This document shows positions 48,507 to 59,076 of a DNA stretch of 64,000 nucleotides, piece by piece; the first letter of the stretch is position 1; every line of letters begins with the position of its first letter. Below the pieces are notes generated by a model, which was given only the letters and a program-made list of their open reading frames with translations, was not told where the DNA came from and did no database searches. Origin of the DNA: Nocardia spumae (GTDB taxonomy: Bacteria; Actinomycetota; Actinomycetes; Mycobacteriales; Mycobacteriaceae); NCBI RefSeq assembly GCF_020733635.1, contig NZ_JAJFZL010000001.1, positions 4,526,001-4,590,000 of the forward strand. The letters are read 5' to 3'. The position numbers and the translations under genes were made by a program.

Positions 48507-49268
48507 ATGGCCCATCGGCTCGCGATCACGCTGTTCACCTGCGCTGTCGCACTGTGGACAGCCGGATGCTCCGATTCGCACCCGGCCGGGCAGACCACCA
48601 CCGGCCCGCAGTCCGCCGCGACCGCACCACCGGGGGCGATGCCGTCTCAGCACCCGGTGCGTCCACCGGACTCCGACACGCCGCGCACCGGCACCGCGCC
48701 GGGCGAACTGCCGCCCGCATCCGACCCGAACGCGGCGCCCGAGCCGGCACCGGACGCCCCACCCGTGTCCGCGGCACCGGCGCCTCCCGCCCCGCCGGCG
48801 CCCTCCGCCGAACCGGCGCCCTCCGCCGAACCGGCGCCGCCTGCCGAGACAGCCGGTCACGGGTATTGCCTCGATATCAACTCCGCAGTGGTCGGGGACG
48901 CGTTCGCCACCCTCGGCACCGCGCCCGGCGGATCGCCCTGGCAGCCGCGGGCGGGCACCGACGCCACCGTCGGCAACTGTCCGGCCCTGATGTGGATGAC
49001 CGCGCAAACCCCGCGCGGGACGGTGTCGTCACCGCAGTATGTGCTGTTCTTCCACAACGGCACCTACCTCGGCACCGCCACCGCCCGGCCGACCTCCTTC
49101 ACCGCCGTCACCGGATCCACCGACACCTCGGTCTCGGTCCAGTACAAGTGGATCGCCGGTGACGAACCCAACTGCTGTGCGGCCGGTGGCCCCGTCACCG
49201 TCACCTACACCTGGGACGGTTCGGCGGTGGTGCCCGATCGGGAATTGCCCGCGGAGGTCACCGGCTGA
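48507..49268 (+). CDS. LppP/LprE-type lipoprotein with Pro/Ala-rich spacer
   Basis: Product of 253 residues. Signal peptide with lipobox TAGC (ALWTAGCSDS), so anchored to the outer face of the membrane. Residues ~25-115 are a Pro/Ala-rich flexible spacer that includes tandem APSAEP units; the C-terminal ~135 residues form a Cys-containing domain (GYCLDINSAVVGDAFATLG, GNCPALMWMTAQTPRG, PQYVLFFHNGTYLGTAT, DEPNCCAAGGPVTVTYTW) of the mycobacterial LppP/LprE family. Function unknown. GAGAGGGGAA upstream of the ATG. Confidence 0.82.
   Translation: MAHRLAITLFTCAVALWTAGCSDSHPAGQTTTGPQSAATAPPGAMPSQHPVRPPDSDTPRTGTAPGELPPASDPNAAPEPAPDAPPVSAAPAPPAPPAPSAEPAPSAEPAPPAETAGHGYCLDINSAVVGDAFATLGTAPGGSPWQPRAGTDATVGNCPALMWMTAQTPRGTVSSPQYVLFFHNGTYLGTATARPTSFTAVTGSTDTSVSVQYKWIAGDEPNCCAAGGPVTVTYTWDGSAVVPDRELPAEVTG
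48795..48838 (+). repeat. Tandem 18-base repeat in the lipoprotein gene
   Basis: Unit CCGGCGCCCTCCGCCGAA occurs at 48795-48812 and 48813-48830, followed by a partial third copy. It encodes PAPSAE units of the spacer. Length may vary between strains by slippage without breaking the frame. Confidence 0.8.
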
Positions 49269-49360
49269 GCAGAGTGACCGGATCGAGCCGAACACCGGGG
49301 CCGTGCCGTGACATCGCGTAGGGTGGACACCACGACCCCGGGATCGAGGAGGTCGCGCCA

Positions 49361-49942
49361 ATGCGGGTGAATCGACTCACCGCCGACCTGTCCGGCTATC
49401 CGGATCTGGTGGTGATCTATCTGGGGATGCGGGTCCGTACCCCACGAGGAGTGCTGCGCCTACTCGGACTCGGCCCGAAACTGTACCGCTCCCATCGCGA
49501 TCGGCCCGATGGGCTGCTGCTGCACGAGGACGTCATCTGGTCGCTGTTCCCGCCACACTGGGGCGCCCGCCAGTATTGGCGCGACCTCGACAGTCTCGAA
49601 CGCTGGACTCGATCGGCACCGCATCGCGACTGGTGGCAGCGCTTCCTGCGCGATTCCGGCGGCACCGGCTTCTGGCACGAGGCCTACTTCCTGCGCGGCG
49701 GCATCGACACCATGTACGACGATATGACCAACCCGACCGGCCTCGGCGCCTTCGCGCCGACCCGCCCCATGCGCGGGCCGCTGTTCGGCGCGCGCGGGCG
49801 CGCACAGGACAATGCCACCCGGGTGGGAGCGCACAACACCCACCTCGACGGCCGACCGGCGCCCGCCCCCGTCGTCGACGAAGCCGCCTACTACGAAACC
49901 GATGACGACGCCGAGGGTTCCGGACCACCGCACAACGATTGA
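49361..49942 (+). CDS. DUF4188 domain protein
   Basis: Product of 193 residues. Family features: YPDLVVIYLGMRVRTPRGVLRLL near the N-terminus, ARQYWRDLDSLERWTRSAPHRDWWQRFLR, GGTGFWHEAYFLRGGIDTMYDDM and GLGAFAPT. This is the ferredoxin-like dimeric barrel related to heme-dependent aldoxime dehydratases and monooxygenases; its activity is not known. An acidic disordered tail of ~35 residues follows. The ATG is 9 bases after GGAGG-type sequence (GAGGAGGTC). Confidence 0.75.
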   Translation: MRVNRLTADLSGYPDLVVIYLGMRVRTPRGVLRLLGLGPKLYRSHRDRPDGLLLHEDVIWSLFPPHWGARQYWRDLDSLERWTRSAPHRDWWQRFLRDSGGTGFWHEAYFLRGGIDTMYDDMTNPTGLGAFAPTRPMRGPLFGARGRAQDNATRVGAHNTHLDGRPAPAPVVDEAAYYETDDDAEGSGPPHND

Positions 49943-50089
49943 CGGCACCTCGTCGATACGACCTTTCAGCGAAGAATTGGCAAACGGCCGCGCGCGACGC
50001 GCTACCGATAGGTGAACATCCCGCGAAATCAGCGGTTTTCGGCCGTCCGAACCTTCTCCCGGACACCGCCACGCCCTACCGTTGCGGAT

Positions 50090-50728
50090 ATGCACGTCCT
50101 GTTCGTCTGTACCGGCAACGTCTGCCGCTCGGTCATCGCCGAACGTCTGACCCGCGCCGTGGCCGCCGCACACGGACTCGACGATCTCACCGCCGAGAGC
50201 GCGGGAACCCGGGCACTGGTCGGCTTCGGCGTCGAACCCCTTGCCGCGCAGACCATCACAGGTCTCGGTGCGGATGCCGGCGACTTCTCGGCACGCAAGC
50301 TGAAACCGGAGATGATCAGCCGCGCGGACCTGATTCTGGCGATGACCGAGCAAATCCGCGACCACATCATCCAATCGGATCCCGCCGCGCGCCCCCGCAC
50401 CTTCACCCTGCTCGAGGCCTACCGCGTCGCCAAGGTCGCGGGCGCCCGGACGATCGCAGCAATCGATAGCGCGCGAAACGATCTCGCCCTGGTCGGCCGC
50501 GAGAACATCGCCGACCCGGTGGGCCTGTCCAGCGAGAAGTACTGTGCCGTGGGCGACCGGATCGCCGAAACACTCGTCCCGTTGCTGCTGGCCCTGCACG
50601 CCGACCGGGGTGGCCGGGCCGGCTCCGATGTCCACGGGCGCCCGCGGCTGGTCCTGTTGCCGGGCGGCCGCGTCGAGACGACGCCGCCGCCCGCTGTCGA
50701 ACACCCCCGAATCGGGCGCCACGCCTGA
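50090..50728 (+). CDS. Low-molecular-weight protein-tyrosine phosphatase
   Basis: Active-site loop LFVCTGNVCRSVIAE (CX5R) at the extreme N-terminus and the general-acid Asp in NIADPVGLSSEKY near residue 150, as in LMW-PTPs. Length 212 residues is above the usual ~160, owing to a C-terminal extension. TACCGT at 50077-50082 lies 7 bases before the ATG, so leaderless; the longer frame to 50012 is rejected. In actinobacteria such enzymes act on tyrosine kinases of capsule export or on host proteins; the target here is unknown. Confidence 0.85.
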   Translation: MHVLFVCTGNVCRSVIAERLTRAVAAAHGLDDLTAESAGTRALVGFGVEPLAAQTITGLGADAGDFSARKLKPEMISRADLILAMTEQIRDHIIQSDPAARPRTFTLLEAYRVAKVAGARTIAAIDSARNDLALVGRENIADPVGLSSEKYCAVGDRIAETLVPLLLALHADRGGRAGSDVHGRPRLVLLPGGRVETTPPPAVEHPRIGRHA

Positions 50729-50847
50729 ACAATCCGGGGCCACGACCGCGGCAGGGCATGCCACCCTCCCGCCGATCCGGATCCGGGGTTAGACTCCCGG
50801 CGGAAACTGCCGACGCCGATGGTTCGACACCGGAACAGGACACAGAC

Positions 50848-51252
50848 ATGCCGAAACGAATTTCGGATGTTTCACTCCATGTTTTCGTGACACCGGAAAC
50901 GCTCGACCGCGTCGTGCACACCGTGCGCTGCGTGGTCGACGACCACCTCGCCGAGCACGATGTCTTCGCTTGGCGCTTCACCCTTCCCGTCGATGCCGAT
51001 CAGCCCGCACACACACTGCTGGAAACCCAGTGGCGACTGGACCACCCCGATTTCGATCCGGGTGCCCGGCGCACCTACGAAATCGCACTGAGCCTGGTCG
51101 GTGACCCCGAACAGCTGTCCGAATCCGGCATGGCCGCACTCGAACACCGCTTGCTGCTCGGGATCGCCACCACCTCCGACGCGATCCCCTATTCGATACA
51201 GGCGCTGCATCGCGACAGCTACGACTTCGACGAGAACCGCGAACGCCTCTGA
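50848..51252 (+). CDS. Conserved protein of unknown function
   Basis: Product of 134 residues (MPKRISDVSLHVFVTPETLDR...), no signal peptide or membrane helix, no motif recognised. Start at ATG 50848 with AGGA upstream; the open frame back to 50758 is Ser/Arg-rich and unlikely. TAGACT at 50788 is a possible -10 box. Converges on tesB with 29 bases between. Confidence 0.6.
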   Translation: MPKRISDVSLHVFVTPETLDRVVHTVRCVVDDHLAEHDVFAWRFTLPVDADQPAHTLLETQWRLDHPDFDPGARRTYEIALSLVGDPEQLSESGMAALEHRLLLGIATTSDAIPYSIQALHRDSYDFDENRERL

Positions 51253-51281
51253 CGAGCGTGACGCCACCGAGGACGTCGGTA

Positions 51282-52193
51282 CTACTTGCGAGCCGGGAAG
51301 TGCCGGATCACGCCTTCCTGTACGACGGTGGCGAGCAACTCGCCGGCCCGCGAGTAGAAGTGGCCGGTGGCCAGGCCACGCGAACCGGCCGCCACCGGTG
51401 ACTGCGTCGCGTACAACGCCCAGTCGTCGAATCGGAACGGGCGGTGGAACCAGATCGAATGGTTCACCGTCGCCGCGACGATGCGGTCGAATCCCCACGA
51501 CAGCCCGTGGGTGGTGATGATCGAGTCCAGGACAGTGGTGTCCGACGAATAGCCCAGGGTCGCGACGTGGATCAGCGGATCGTCGGGCAGTTCGCCATCG
51601 GCCTTCATCCAGACCCGGTTGTGATTGAGGGTGCCGCCGGTGCCCTTGAGAATCCAGGCCGGATCGTTGGTGTAGCGCATATCGATCGGATGCGGCGCCT
51701 GCACGAACATCTGCAGCTTGTCCTCGAGCCCGGAGAAGGACTCCTCCACCCGGGGCAGGCCATCGGGGTCGGGCACCTGTGGCTGCGGGCTGGCGTGTTC
51801 CAAGCCCTTGGCCCAGTCCTGGAACGCCGCCAGCATCACGAACAGCTCTTGATCGTCCTGATACGCCGTCACCGTGCGATTGGCGAAGGCGCGCCCGTCC
51901 CGGTGTCGTTCGACCCGGTACTCGATGGGTTTGCGCACATCGCCGCCCCGCACGAAATGAGCGTTGACCGCATGCACCGGACGTCCCGGTCCGACCGTGC
52001 GACCGGCAGCGATGATCCCCTGCGCCACCAACTGGCCGCCGAAGGTGCGACTCCACACCTTCTCCGGGTGGTGGCCGCGGAATACGTCCTCGCCGATCTC
52101 CTCGAGGTCGAGCAGATCGAGCAGGACCGCGAGATCGCCGCCCCCGGTGGCGTCGCGACCGGCGCCGACCGATTCGACCGGTGACGCGCTCAT
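51282..52193 (-). CDS. tesB: Acyl-CoA thioesterase II
   Basis: Double hot-dog thioesterase of 303 residues that hydrolyses acyl-CoA to fatty acid and CoA. N-terminal hot dog: FRGHHPEKVWSRTFGGQLVAQG and HAVNAHFVRGGDVRKPIEY; C-terminal: VATLGYSSDTTVLDS with catalytic Asp/Thr, NHSIWFHRPFRFDDWALY, and Gln in TQSPVAAGSRGLATGHFYSR. Corresponds to mycobacterial tesB1 beside pykA. Separated from pyk by a hairpin. Confidence 0.95.
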   Translation of the reverse strand: MSASPVESVGAGRDATGGGDLAVLLDLLDLEEIGEDVFRGHHPEKVWSRTFGGQLVAQGIIAAGRTVGPGRPVHAVNAHFVRGGDVRKPIEYRVERHRDGRAFANRTVTAYQDDQELFVMLAAFQDWAKGLEHASPQPQVPDPDGLPRVEESFSGLEDKLQMFVQAPHPIDMRYTNDPAWILKGTGGTLNHNRVWMKADGELPDDPLIHVATLGYSSDTTVLDSIITTHGLSWGFDRIVAATVNHSIWFHRPFRFDDWALYATQSPVAAGSRGLATGHFYSRAGELLATVVQEGVIRHFPARK

Positions 52194-52220
52194 GCCGCCC
52201 CCTCGCCGGCGCTCGGACGT

Positions 52221-52246
52221 GACACGACCGCACGTGCGGCTGTGTC
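52221..52246. terminator. Palindromic hairpin between pyk and tesB
   Basis: GACAC...CCGCACGTGCGG...GTGTC: a perfect 12-base palindrome (52228-52239) extended by GACAC/GTGTC arms. It follows the pyk stop by ~30 bases and precedes tesB on the same strand, so it probably ends the pyk transcript. Next to it, 52251-52270 carries the motif GTTCGCTCGCTGCGCTCACT, often seen between genes in high-G+C genomes. Confidence 0.6.
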
Positions 52247-52276
52247 CATTGTTCGCTCGCTGCGCTCACTCACGGA

Positions 52277-53698
52277 TCAGTGGTCCTCTTCGCCGATGCG
52301 ATGCACGTGGATCAGGTTCGTGGATCCGACCGTACCCGGCGGCGAGCCGGCCACGATGACCACCAGATCGCCCTTGGTGTACCGGTTCAGCGAGAGCAGT
52401 TCCTTGTCGACCTGCCCGATCATCTCGTCGGTGGTGCCCACCGGCGGCACGATGAACGTTTCCACACCCCAGGTCAGCGCGAGCTGGCTACGCACCTCCG
52501 GCAGCGGGGTGAACGCCAGCAGCGGCAACGTGGTGTGCAGCCGGGCCAGACGGCGCACGGTGTCACCGGACTGGGTGAAGGCCACCAGCGCCTTGGCATT
52601 GAGCCGCTCGCCGATATCGCGGGCGGCGTAGGAGATGACGCCGCGCTTGGTCCGCGGCACGTGGGTCAGCGGGGGCACGCGAGTGGAGGATTCGGATTCC
52701 ACCGCGTGCACGATGCGGGCCATCGTGCGCACCGTCTCGATCGGGTACTGGCCGACCGAGGTCTCACCGGAGAGCATGACCGCGTCGGCACCGTCGAGCA
52801 CCGCGTTGGCGACATCGGAGGCCTCGGCACGGGTCGGACGGGAGTTGCCGATCATCGACTCCAGCATCTGGGTGGCGACGATGACGGGTTTGGCATTCTC
52901 CCTTGCCATCTGAATGGCACGCTTCTGCACCAGCGGCACTTGCTCGAGCGGCAGTTCCACCCCCAGGTCACCGCGCGCCACCATGATCGCGTCGAAGGCC
53001 AGCACGATCGCCTCGAGATTGTCGATGGCTTCGGGCTTTTCGAGTTTGCCGATCACCGGCACCCGGCGTCCGACCCGGTCCATCACGTCGTGGACCAGCT
53101 CGACGTCCGAGGGAGACCGTACGAACGACAGGGCGATGAAGTCCACGCCGAGCCGCAGGGCGAATTCCAGATCCTCGATGTCCTTGTCGGACAACGCCGG
53201 AACGGACACGTCCATCCCCGGCAGCGAGACGCCCTTGTTGTTGGAGACCGGACCGCCCTCGGTCACGCGGCACACCACGTCGTTGCCCTCGACGCGGACC
53301 ACGGTCAGGCCGACCTTGCCGTCGTCGACGAGCAGCCGGTCACCGGCCTTGGCGTCCTCGGGTAGCTGTTTGTAGGTGGTGGAGACGCGATCGTGGGTGC
53401 CGTCCACGTCCTCCGACGTGATCCGCACCTCCTCGCCCGTCGCCCACACGGTGCGGCCGTCGATGAAACGGCCCAAGCGGATCTTCGGCCCCTGCAGGTC
53501 GGCGAGAATGCCGACCGCACGGCTCATCTGCTCGGCCGCATGCCGCACCTTGTGATAATTCTCGGCGTGATCGGCGTGTTCTCCGTGACTGAAATTCAAC
53601 CGGGCCACGTCCATGCCACTGTCGACAAGTTCACGGATCCGGTCCTCGGTGGCTGTGGCCGGCCCGAGGGTGCACACAATCTTTGTCCGTCGCATCAC
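52277..53698 (-). CDS. pyk: Pyruvate kinase
   Basis: Last step of glycolysis: phosphoenolpyruvate and ADP to pyruvate and ATP. 473 residues. Motifs: RRTKIVCTLGPATAT, MDVARLNFSHG, LADLQGPKIRLG, VIGKLEKPEAIDNLEAIV (catalytic Lys), MVARGDLGVELPLEQVP and PTRAEASDVANAVLDGADAVMLSGETSVG. GTG at 53698 is 6 bases after TAGGCT, so leaderless; ATG 53695 is an alternative. Effector-binding C-terminal domain complete. Confidence 0.97.
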   Translation of the reverse strand: MMRRTKIVCTLGPATATEDRIRELVDSGMDVARLNFSHGEHADHAENYHKVRHAAEQMSRAVGILADLQGPKIRLGRFIDGRTVWATGEEVRITSEDVDGTHDRVSTTYKQLPEDAKAGDRLLVDDGKVGLTVVRVEGNDVVCRVTEGGPVSNNKGVSLPGMDVSVPALSDKDIEDLEFALRLGVDFIALSFVRSPSDVELVHDVMDRVGRRVPVIGKLEKPEAIDNLEAIVLAFDAIMVARGDLGVELPLEQVPLVQKRAIQMARENAKPVIVATQMLESMIGNSRPTRAEASDVANAVLDGADAVMLSGETSVGQYPIETVRTMARIVHAVESESSTRVPPLTHVPRTKRGVISYAARDIGERLNAKALVAFTQSGDTVRRLARLHTTLPLLAFTPLPEVRSQLALTWGVETFIVPPVGTTDEMIGQVDKELLSLNRYTKGDLVVIVAGSPPGTVGSTNLIHVHRIGEEDH

Positions 53699-53801
53699 GG
53701 ATCGAGCCTAGCCCTGCCGCGGATATAGCGCTTACCCGCACACCCGTTGCTGGTGAACGGCAAAAGTATGGCCCACATCACAACACCACCCGGCACCGGC
53801 G

Positions 53802-54254
53802 TCATTCCTGCAGAGGGCGGTTGTAGGGGTCGCGCACCTTGCCGGTGAGAATCATGATCGCGTCGATGAACGGCCAGATACCGCCGATACCGCAGGTGGC
53901 GATGGTGACCACCAGCTGCGCGACGCCGATGCCCGGGTAGCCGAGATAGAAGCGGCCGACCCCGAGCCCGCCGACGAACAGTTGCAGCAGGCCCGCGGTG
54001 AGCTTGGATTTGTCCGAGAACGGTTCGCCGTACATATTGCGGCCGAAGGGCGCCTCGGGGTCCATCCCGTAGGCGCCGGGCGGGTAGCCCGGCGGCTGGC
54101 CGTACGGCTGCGCGTAAGGGTCGACCGGCTGCCCGTAGGGCTGGCTGTATCCGGGCTGACCGTACGCGGGCTGACCGTAGGGTGCGCCGGGGCCGGTACC
54201 GGGCGCACCGTACTGCGGGCCGTACCCGGGCTGCGGCTGATAGGGATCGGTCAC
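53802..54254 (-). CDS. TM2 domain membrane protein with Gly/Pro/Tyr/Gln-rich N-terminus
   Basis: Product of 150 residues. Residues 1-~75 are repeats of the type GYPPG/YGQP (PYGQPAYGQPGYSQPYGQP), then a TM2 domain with two membrane helices (LTAGLLQLFVGGLGVGRFYLG; GVAQLVVTIATCGIGGIWPFIDAI) and the GxxR/GRFYLG phrase. Function of TM2 proteins in actinobacteria is unknown. GTG start with GAGGAGG 6 bases upstream. It lies 29 bases after lgt on the same strand and may be co-transcribed. Confidence 0.88.
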   Translation of the reverse strand: MTDPYQPQPGYGPQYGAPGTGPGAPYGQPAYGQPGYSQPYGQPVDPYAQPYGQPPGYPPGAYGMDPEAPFGRNMYGEPFSDKSKLTAGLLQLFVGGLGVGRFYLGYPGIGVAQLVVTIATCGIGGIWPFIDAIMILTGKVRDPYNRPLQE

Positions 54255-54283
54255 GAAGTCCTCCTCGTCGAGCGGTCGGCCGC

Positions 54284-55609
54284 TCAGCTCTTGTTCGCCT
54301 GCTTGCGGCCCCGTTTGCGCCCGGTCGGCTGCGCCGTGCCCTCGGTCCGCGAGTCGGTAGCGGCCGCATCCGTGTCATCGGCCGCGGCGCCGGGATCGTT
54401 GCCGGTGTCGTCCGGATCGCCTGATTCGGGCCCGGACTCGTCCGCCGCGCCCGATGCGGTGGGAGGTGTCGCACCGTCTTCGGGCTCGGCCTCGGCCTCA
54501 GTGCCGGAGCCGGATTCCGAAGAACCGGACTTCCGGACGGCGGGCGCCGGGGCATCGGTGTCCGATGCCACGGCGTCCTCCGGCGGCCCGTCCGGTTCCG
54601 CGGCGGGGGCCCCGGTACCGGCAGCGGTTGCGGCAGTGGCGTTCTCGCCGGCCGCCCGCTGCTCGGCACCGTGGCGGCGCAGTGCGCCCCATTGCCACGG
54701 CCACGGGCGCTCACCGCCGGGCGCGAGCTGTGCGGCGGTCTCGCGCCCCTTGGTCGCGAGGACGAAATAGGCCACCGCGCAGAGGAATACGATCGCCGAG
54801 GTGTAGGAGTTCACCCGGATGCCGAAGATGTGGGTGGCCTCGTCGTCGCGCAGCAGTTCGACCCAGAACCGGCCGAAGGTGTAGATGGCGACGTACAGGG
54901 CGAACAGGCGTCCGTGGCCGATGCGCCAGCGCTTGTCGACCATGACCAGGACCAGCACGCCGAGCAGATTCCAGATCAGCTCGTAGAGGAACGTCGGCTG
55001 CACGACCTTCTCCACCACACCGGTGGAGACACCGTTCATCATGTCCAGCTGACCGTCGGAGTCGAAACGCAGGTAGATCTCGAGGCCCCACGGCAGATCG
55101 GTCTTGCGGCCGTACAGCTCCTGATTGAAATAGTTGCCGAGGCGGCCGATGCCCTGGGCGAGCAGAATCGCCGGGGCGATGGCATCACCGAAGGCGGGCA
55201 ACGGGATTCGATAGACCCGACAGCCGATCCAGGCGCCGACGCCGCCGAGCAGCACCGCGCCCCAGATGCCGAGCCCACCCTCCCAGATCTTCAGCGCGTT
55301 GAGCGGGTGCCCGCCGGCGCCGAAATACTTCTCCCAGTCGGTGGCGACGTGATAGAGCCGGCCACCGACGAGTCCGAACGGCACCGCGAACATCGCCACG
55401 TCCAGTACCGCGCCCGGCTGGCCACCGCGTTCCCGCCACCGCCGCTCACCCCACCAGATCGCGACGATGATGCCGATGATGATGCAGATCGCATAGGCAC
55501 GCAGCGGGAACGGGCCCACATCCCACACCCCACGCGGCGGACTGGGGATAAAGGCCAGCACCGCTCCACCGTGCACACCAACGCTGTCTGCCAGGACTGG
55601 AAAAGTCAC
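54284..55609 (-). CDS. lgt: Prolipoprotein diacylglyceryl transferase with long acidic C-terminal tail
   Basis: Attaches diacylglycerol to the lipobox Cys of prolipoproteins, first step of lipoprotein maturation in the membrane. Residues 1-~290 hold seven membrane helices and the Lgt signature GRLGNYFNQELYGR, with FGLVGGRLYHVATDW and GRFWVELLRDDE. The last ~150 residues are disordered, rich in Ala, Glu, Asp, Ser and Pro, ending in a basic GRKRGRKQANKS; such tails occur in other mycolata Lgt proteins. GTG 55609 is 6 bases after TACGGT (leaderless), which excludes the longer frame to 55696. 441 residues. Follows the trp genes as in mycobacteria. Confidence 0.95.
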   Translation of the reverse strand: MTFPVLADSVGVHGGAVLAFIPSPPRGVWDVGPFPLRAYAICIIIGIIVAIWWGERRWRERGGQPGAVLDVAMFAVPFGLVGGRLYHVATDWEKYFGAGGHPLNALKIWEGGLGIWGAVLLGGVGAWIGCRVYRIPLPAFGDAIAPAILLAQGIGRLGNYFNQELYGRKTDLPWGLEIYLRFDSDGQLDMMNGVSTGVVEKVVQPTFLYELIWNLLGVLVLVMVDKRWRIGHGRLFALYVAIYTFGRFWVELLRDDEATHIFGIRVNSYTSAIVFLCAVAYFVLATKGRETAAQLAPGGERPWPWQWGALRRHGAEQRAAGENATAATAAGTGAPAAEPDGPPEDAVASDTDAPAPAVRKSGSSESGSGTEAEAEPEDGATPPTASGAADESGPESGDPDDTGNDPGAAADDTDAAATDSRTEGTAQPTGRKRGRKQANKS

Positions 55610-56035
55610 GGCCCCACCGTAACGGAGGGCACAGTTTCCGCCCAGTTCGCGTCGTCTCAGTCGGCGGAAGCGGCCGCGAGCCACGGTCGAGAGCACGGCC
55701 GGCCCTGCCGCACACCCCGACGCCCGGCGCGTCGGCGGGCCGGGCCGAGTGACAGCGGTTCGCTACCTCCACCTCCGAGTCCGGCAGCTCGGGAACACTT
55801 CGACCGCGCGATCGCCACCGCCCGCGGACACGCCGGAGCACCCCGGCTCGGGTTCTCCAGCGCGCCGGGCCGGCCGCACGAGGGCCGCATTCACCCGACG
55901 ACTACCGTGCCCGGTTCGAACGAGCGGTGTCGCTCCGCGGGGTCGAGTCGGCAGCGCCGTGGCGGAACCACGCGCCAGTGGACCCGATGTGGTGCTCGTG
56001 GCGTGTCCTGTCGCCGACCGCGGGCGGAGCGGGAG
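55610..56035. other. Intergenic region between trpA and lgt
   Basis: About 425 bases without a supported gene. The lgt promoter lies at its left edge (TACGGT, 55616-55621). A 7-pair hairpin CCGACGC (55717-55723) with GCGTCGG (55729-55735) may be a terminator of the trp transcript. The rest shows nothing I can interpret. Confidence 0.45.
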
Positions 56036-56823
56036 TCAGTTGACGACGGTGGCCGATCGAACGCCTTCGGCCAGCTCGGCGGTCAGCGCACGCACCTGGT
56101 CCAGGCCCTGTCCCGCGGCCGATACCAGAGCGGAGCCGACGATGACTCCATCGGCGTAGGAAGCGATCTCGGCGGCCTGGGCGCCGCTACGCACACCGAG
56201 TCCCACACCGACCGGGATGTCGGAGTGCGCGCGCACCCGCGCGCACAACTCGGGTGCCGCCGAGGACACCGCGTCACGAGCTCCGGTCACACCCATCGTG
56301 GACGCCGCGTAGAGGAATCCACTGCTGGACTCGATCGTCTTCACGAGGCGTTCCTCGGTCGAGGACGGTGCCACCAGGAAGATGCGGTCCAGATCGTGGG
56401 CGCGGGAGGCGTCGAACCACTGCCCCGCCTCCTCCGGAATCAGGTTCGGCGTGATCAGGCCCATGCCACCGGCGGCCGACAGATCACGCGCGAAGCGGTC
56501 GACTCCGTACTGCAGCACCGGATTCCAGTAGGTCATCACCACGGCCCGGCCGCCGGCCGCGGTGATCGCCTCGACCACCGCGAACACGTCACGTACCCGC
56601 ACGCCACCGCGCAGGGCCTGTTCGGCGGCGGCCTGGATGGTGGGTCCGTCCATCACCGGATCGGAGTAGGCGACGCCGACTTCGATGATGTCGCAACCGG
56701 ATTCGACCATGGCGGTGCACACGTCGATGGATCCGGCGAGGTCGGGGTACCCGGCGGGCAGATAGCCGATCAGCGCGGCACGACCCTCTCCGCGGCAGGC
56801 ATCGAAGGTCGATTGCAGACGGC

Positions 56824-56827
<4 letters not shown>
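56036..56827 (-). CDS. trpA: Tryptophan synthase alpha subunit
   Basis: Cleaves indole-3-glycerol phosphate to indole, passed to TrpB. 263 residues, TIM barrel: [40 protein letters not shown] (catalytic Glu and Asp), [13 protein letters not shown] and [31 protein letters not shown] start overlaps the trpB stop by 4 bases (GTGA), so coupled. Confidence 0.97.
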
Positions 56828-58100
<1,273 letters not shown>

Positions 58101-58104
<4 letters not shown>

Positions 58105-58925
58105 CGAGTCACACCCCGGCGCAGCGGACGTGGGCACGACGGGTGGGTACCCGCGGTGGCCAGCTCGGAGACGGCCGCCCGAGGATCACCGCTGGTCACC
58201 AGGCTCTCGCCGACCAGGACCGCATCGGCGCCGGCACCGGCGTAGGCGAGCAGATCGGCGGTCCCGCTGACTCCGGACTCGGCAACACGGATGATCTCGG
58301 TGGGCAACCCGGGAGCGATCCGGGCGAAGACGTCGCGATCGACCTCGAGAGTCTTGAGGTTACGGGCGTTGACGCCGATCACGGAGGCGCCGGCGGTCAG
58401 CGCGCGGTCGGCCTCCTCCTCGGTGTGCACCTCGACCAGGGCGGTCATCCCCAGCGATTCCGTGCGATCGATCAGCGAGGACAGGACATCCTGTTCCAGC
58501 GCGGCGACGATCAGCAGGATCACGTCCGCGCCGTGGGCACGGGCCTCGTGGATCTGATACGGGCCGACGACGAAATCCTTGCGCAGGATCGGCACGTCCA
58601 CGACCGCGCGCACGGCGTCCAGGTCGTCGAGCGAACCGTGGAAACGGCGGCCCTCGGTGAGCACGCTGATGATGCGCGCGCCACCGTCTTCGTAGGCCTT
58701 CGCCAGGCTCGCCGGGTCCGGGATGTCAGCCAGCTCACCCTTGGAGGGGCTGGCGCGCTTGACCTCGGCGATGACTCCGATCCCGTCCGCGTGCAGCGCG
58801 GCGAGCGCGTCCCGCGGCGAGGGAGCCGCGGCTGCGGCCTTCTTGACGGCCTGGAAATCCAGGAGGGCTTCCCGAGCGGCCACATCCGCGCGGACCCCGT
58901 CGAGAATCGAGTCGAGTACCGTCAT
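58101..58925 (-). CDS. trpC: Indole-3-glycerol-phosphate synthase
   Basis: Closes the indole ring in tryptophan synthesis. 274 residues. [20 protein letters not shown] (catalytic Lys/Glu), [50 protein letters not shown] and ESGVSG near the C-terminus. AAAGGA upstream of the ATG. Preceded by a 151-base gap with a small hairpin (ACCTG/CAGGT) rather than the tight overlaps seen elsewhere in the cluster, so a separate promoter is possible. Confidence 0.97.
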
Positions 58926-59076
58926 CTGGCTCGAATCCTTTCTGGGGAGACGGACTTGCTACCTGAGAATCCCCCCAGGTGCTGTCTCACCGATGCTGTT
59001 AAAGAGTAATTGGAGGTGTTCGCCGGGCCTACGGCGGGGTGTGGCGCCGAGCACCTGCCTCGTTGCCGCGCCGTTC

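Noticed and set aside
49117..49126. CACCGACAC inside the lipoprotein gene as another damage promoter
   Set aside because: It is internal to a gene on the other strand and has no correctly spaced -10 box.
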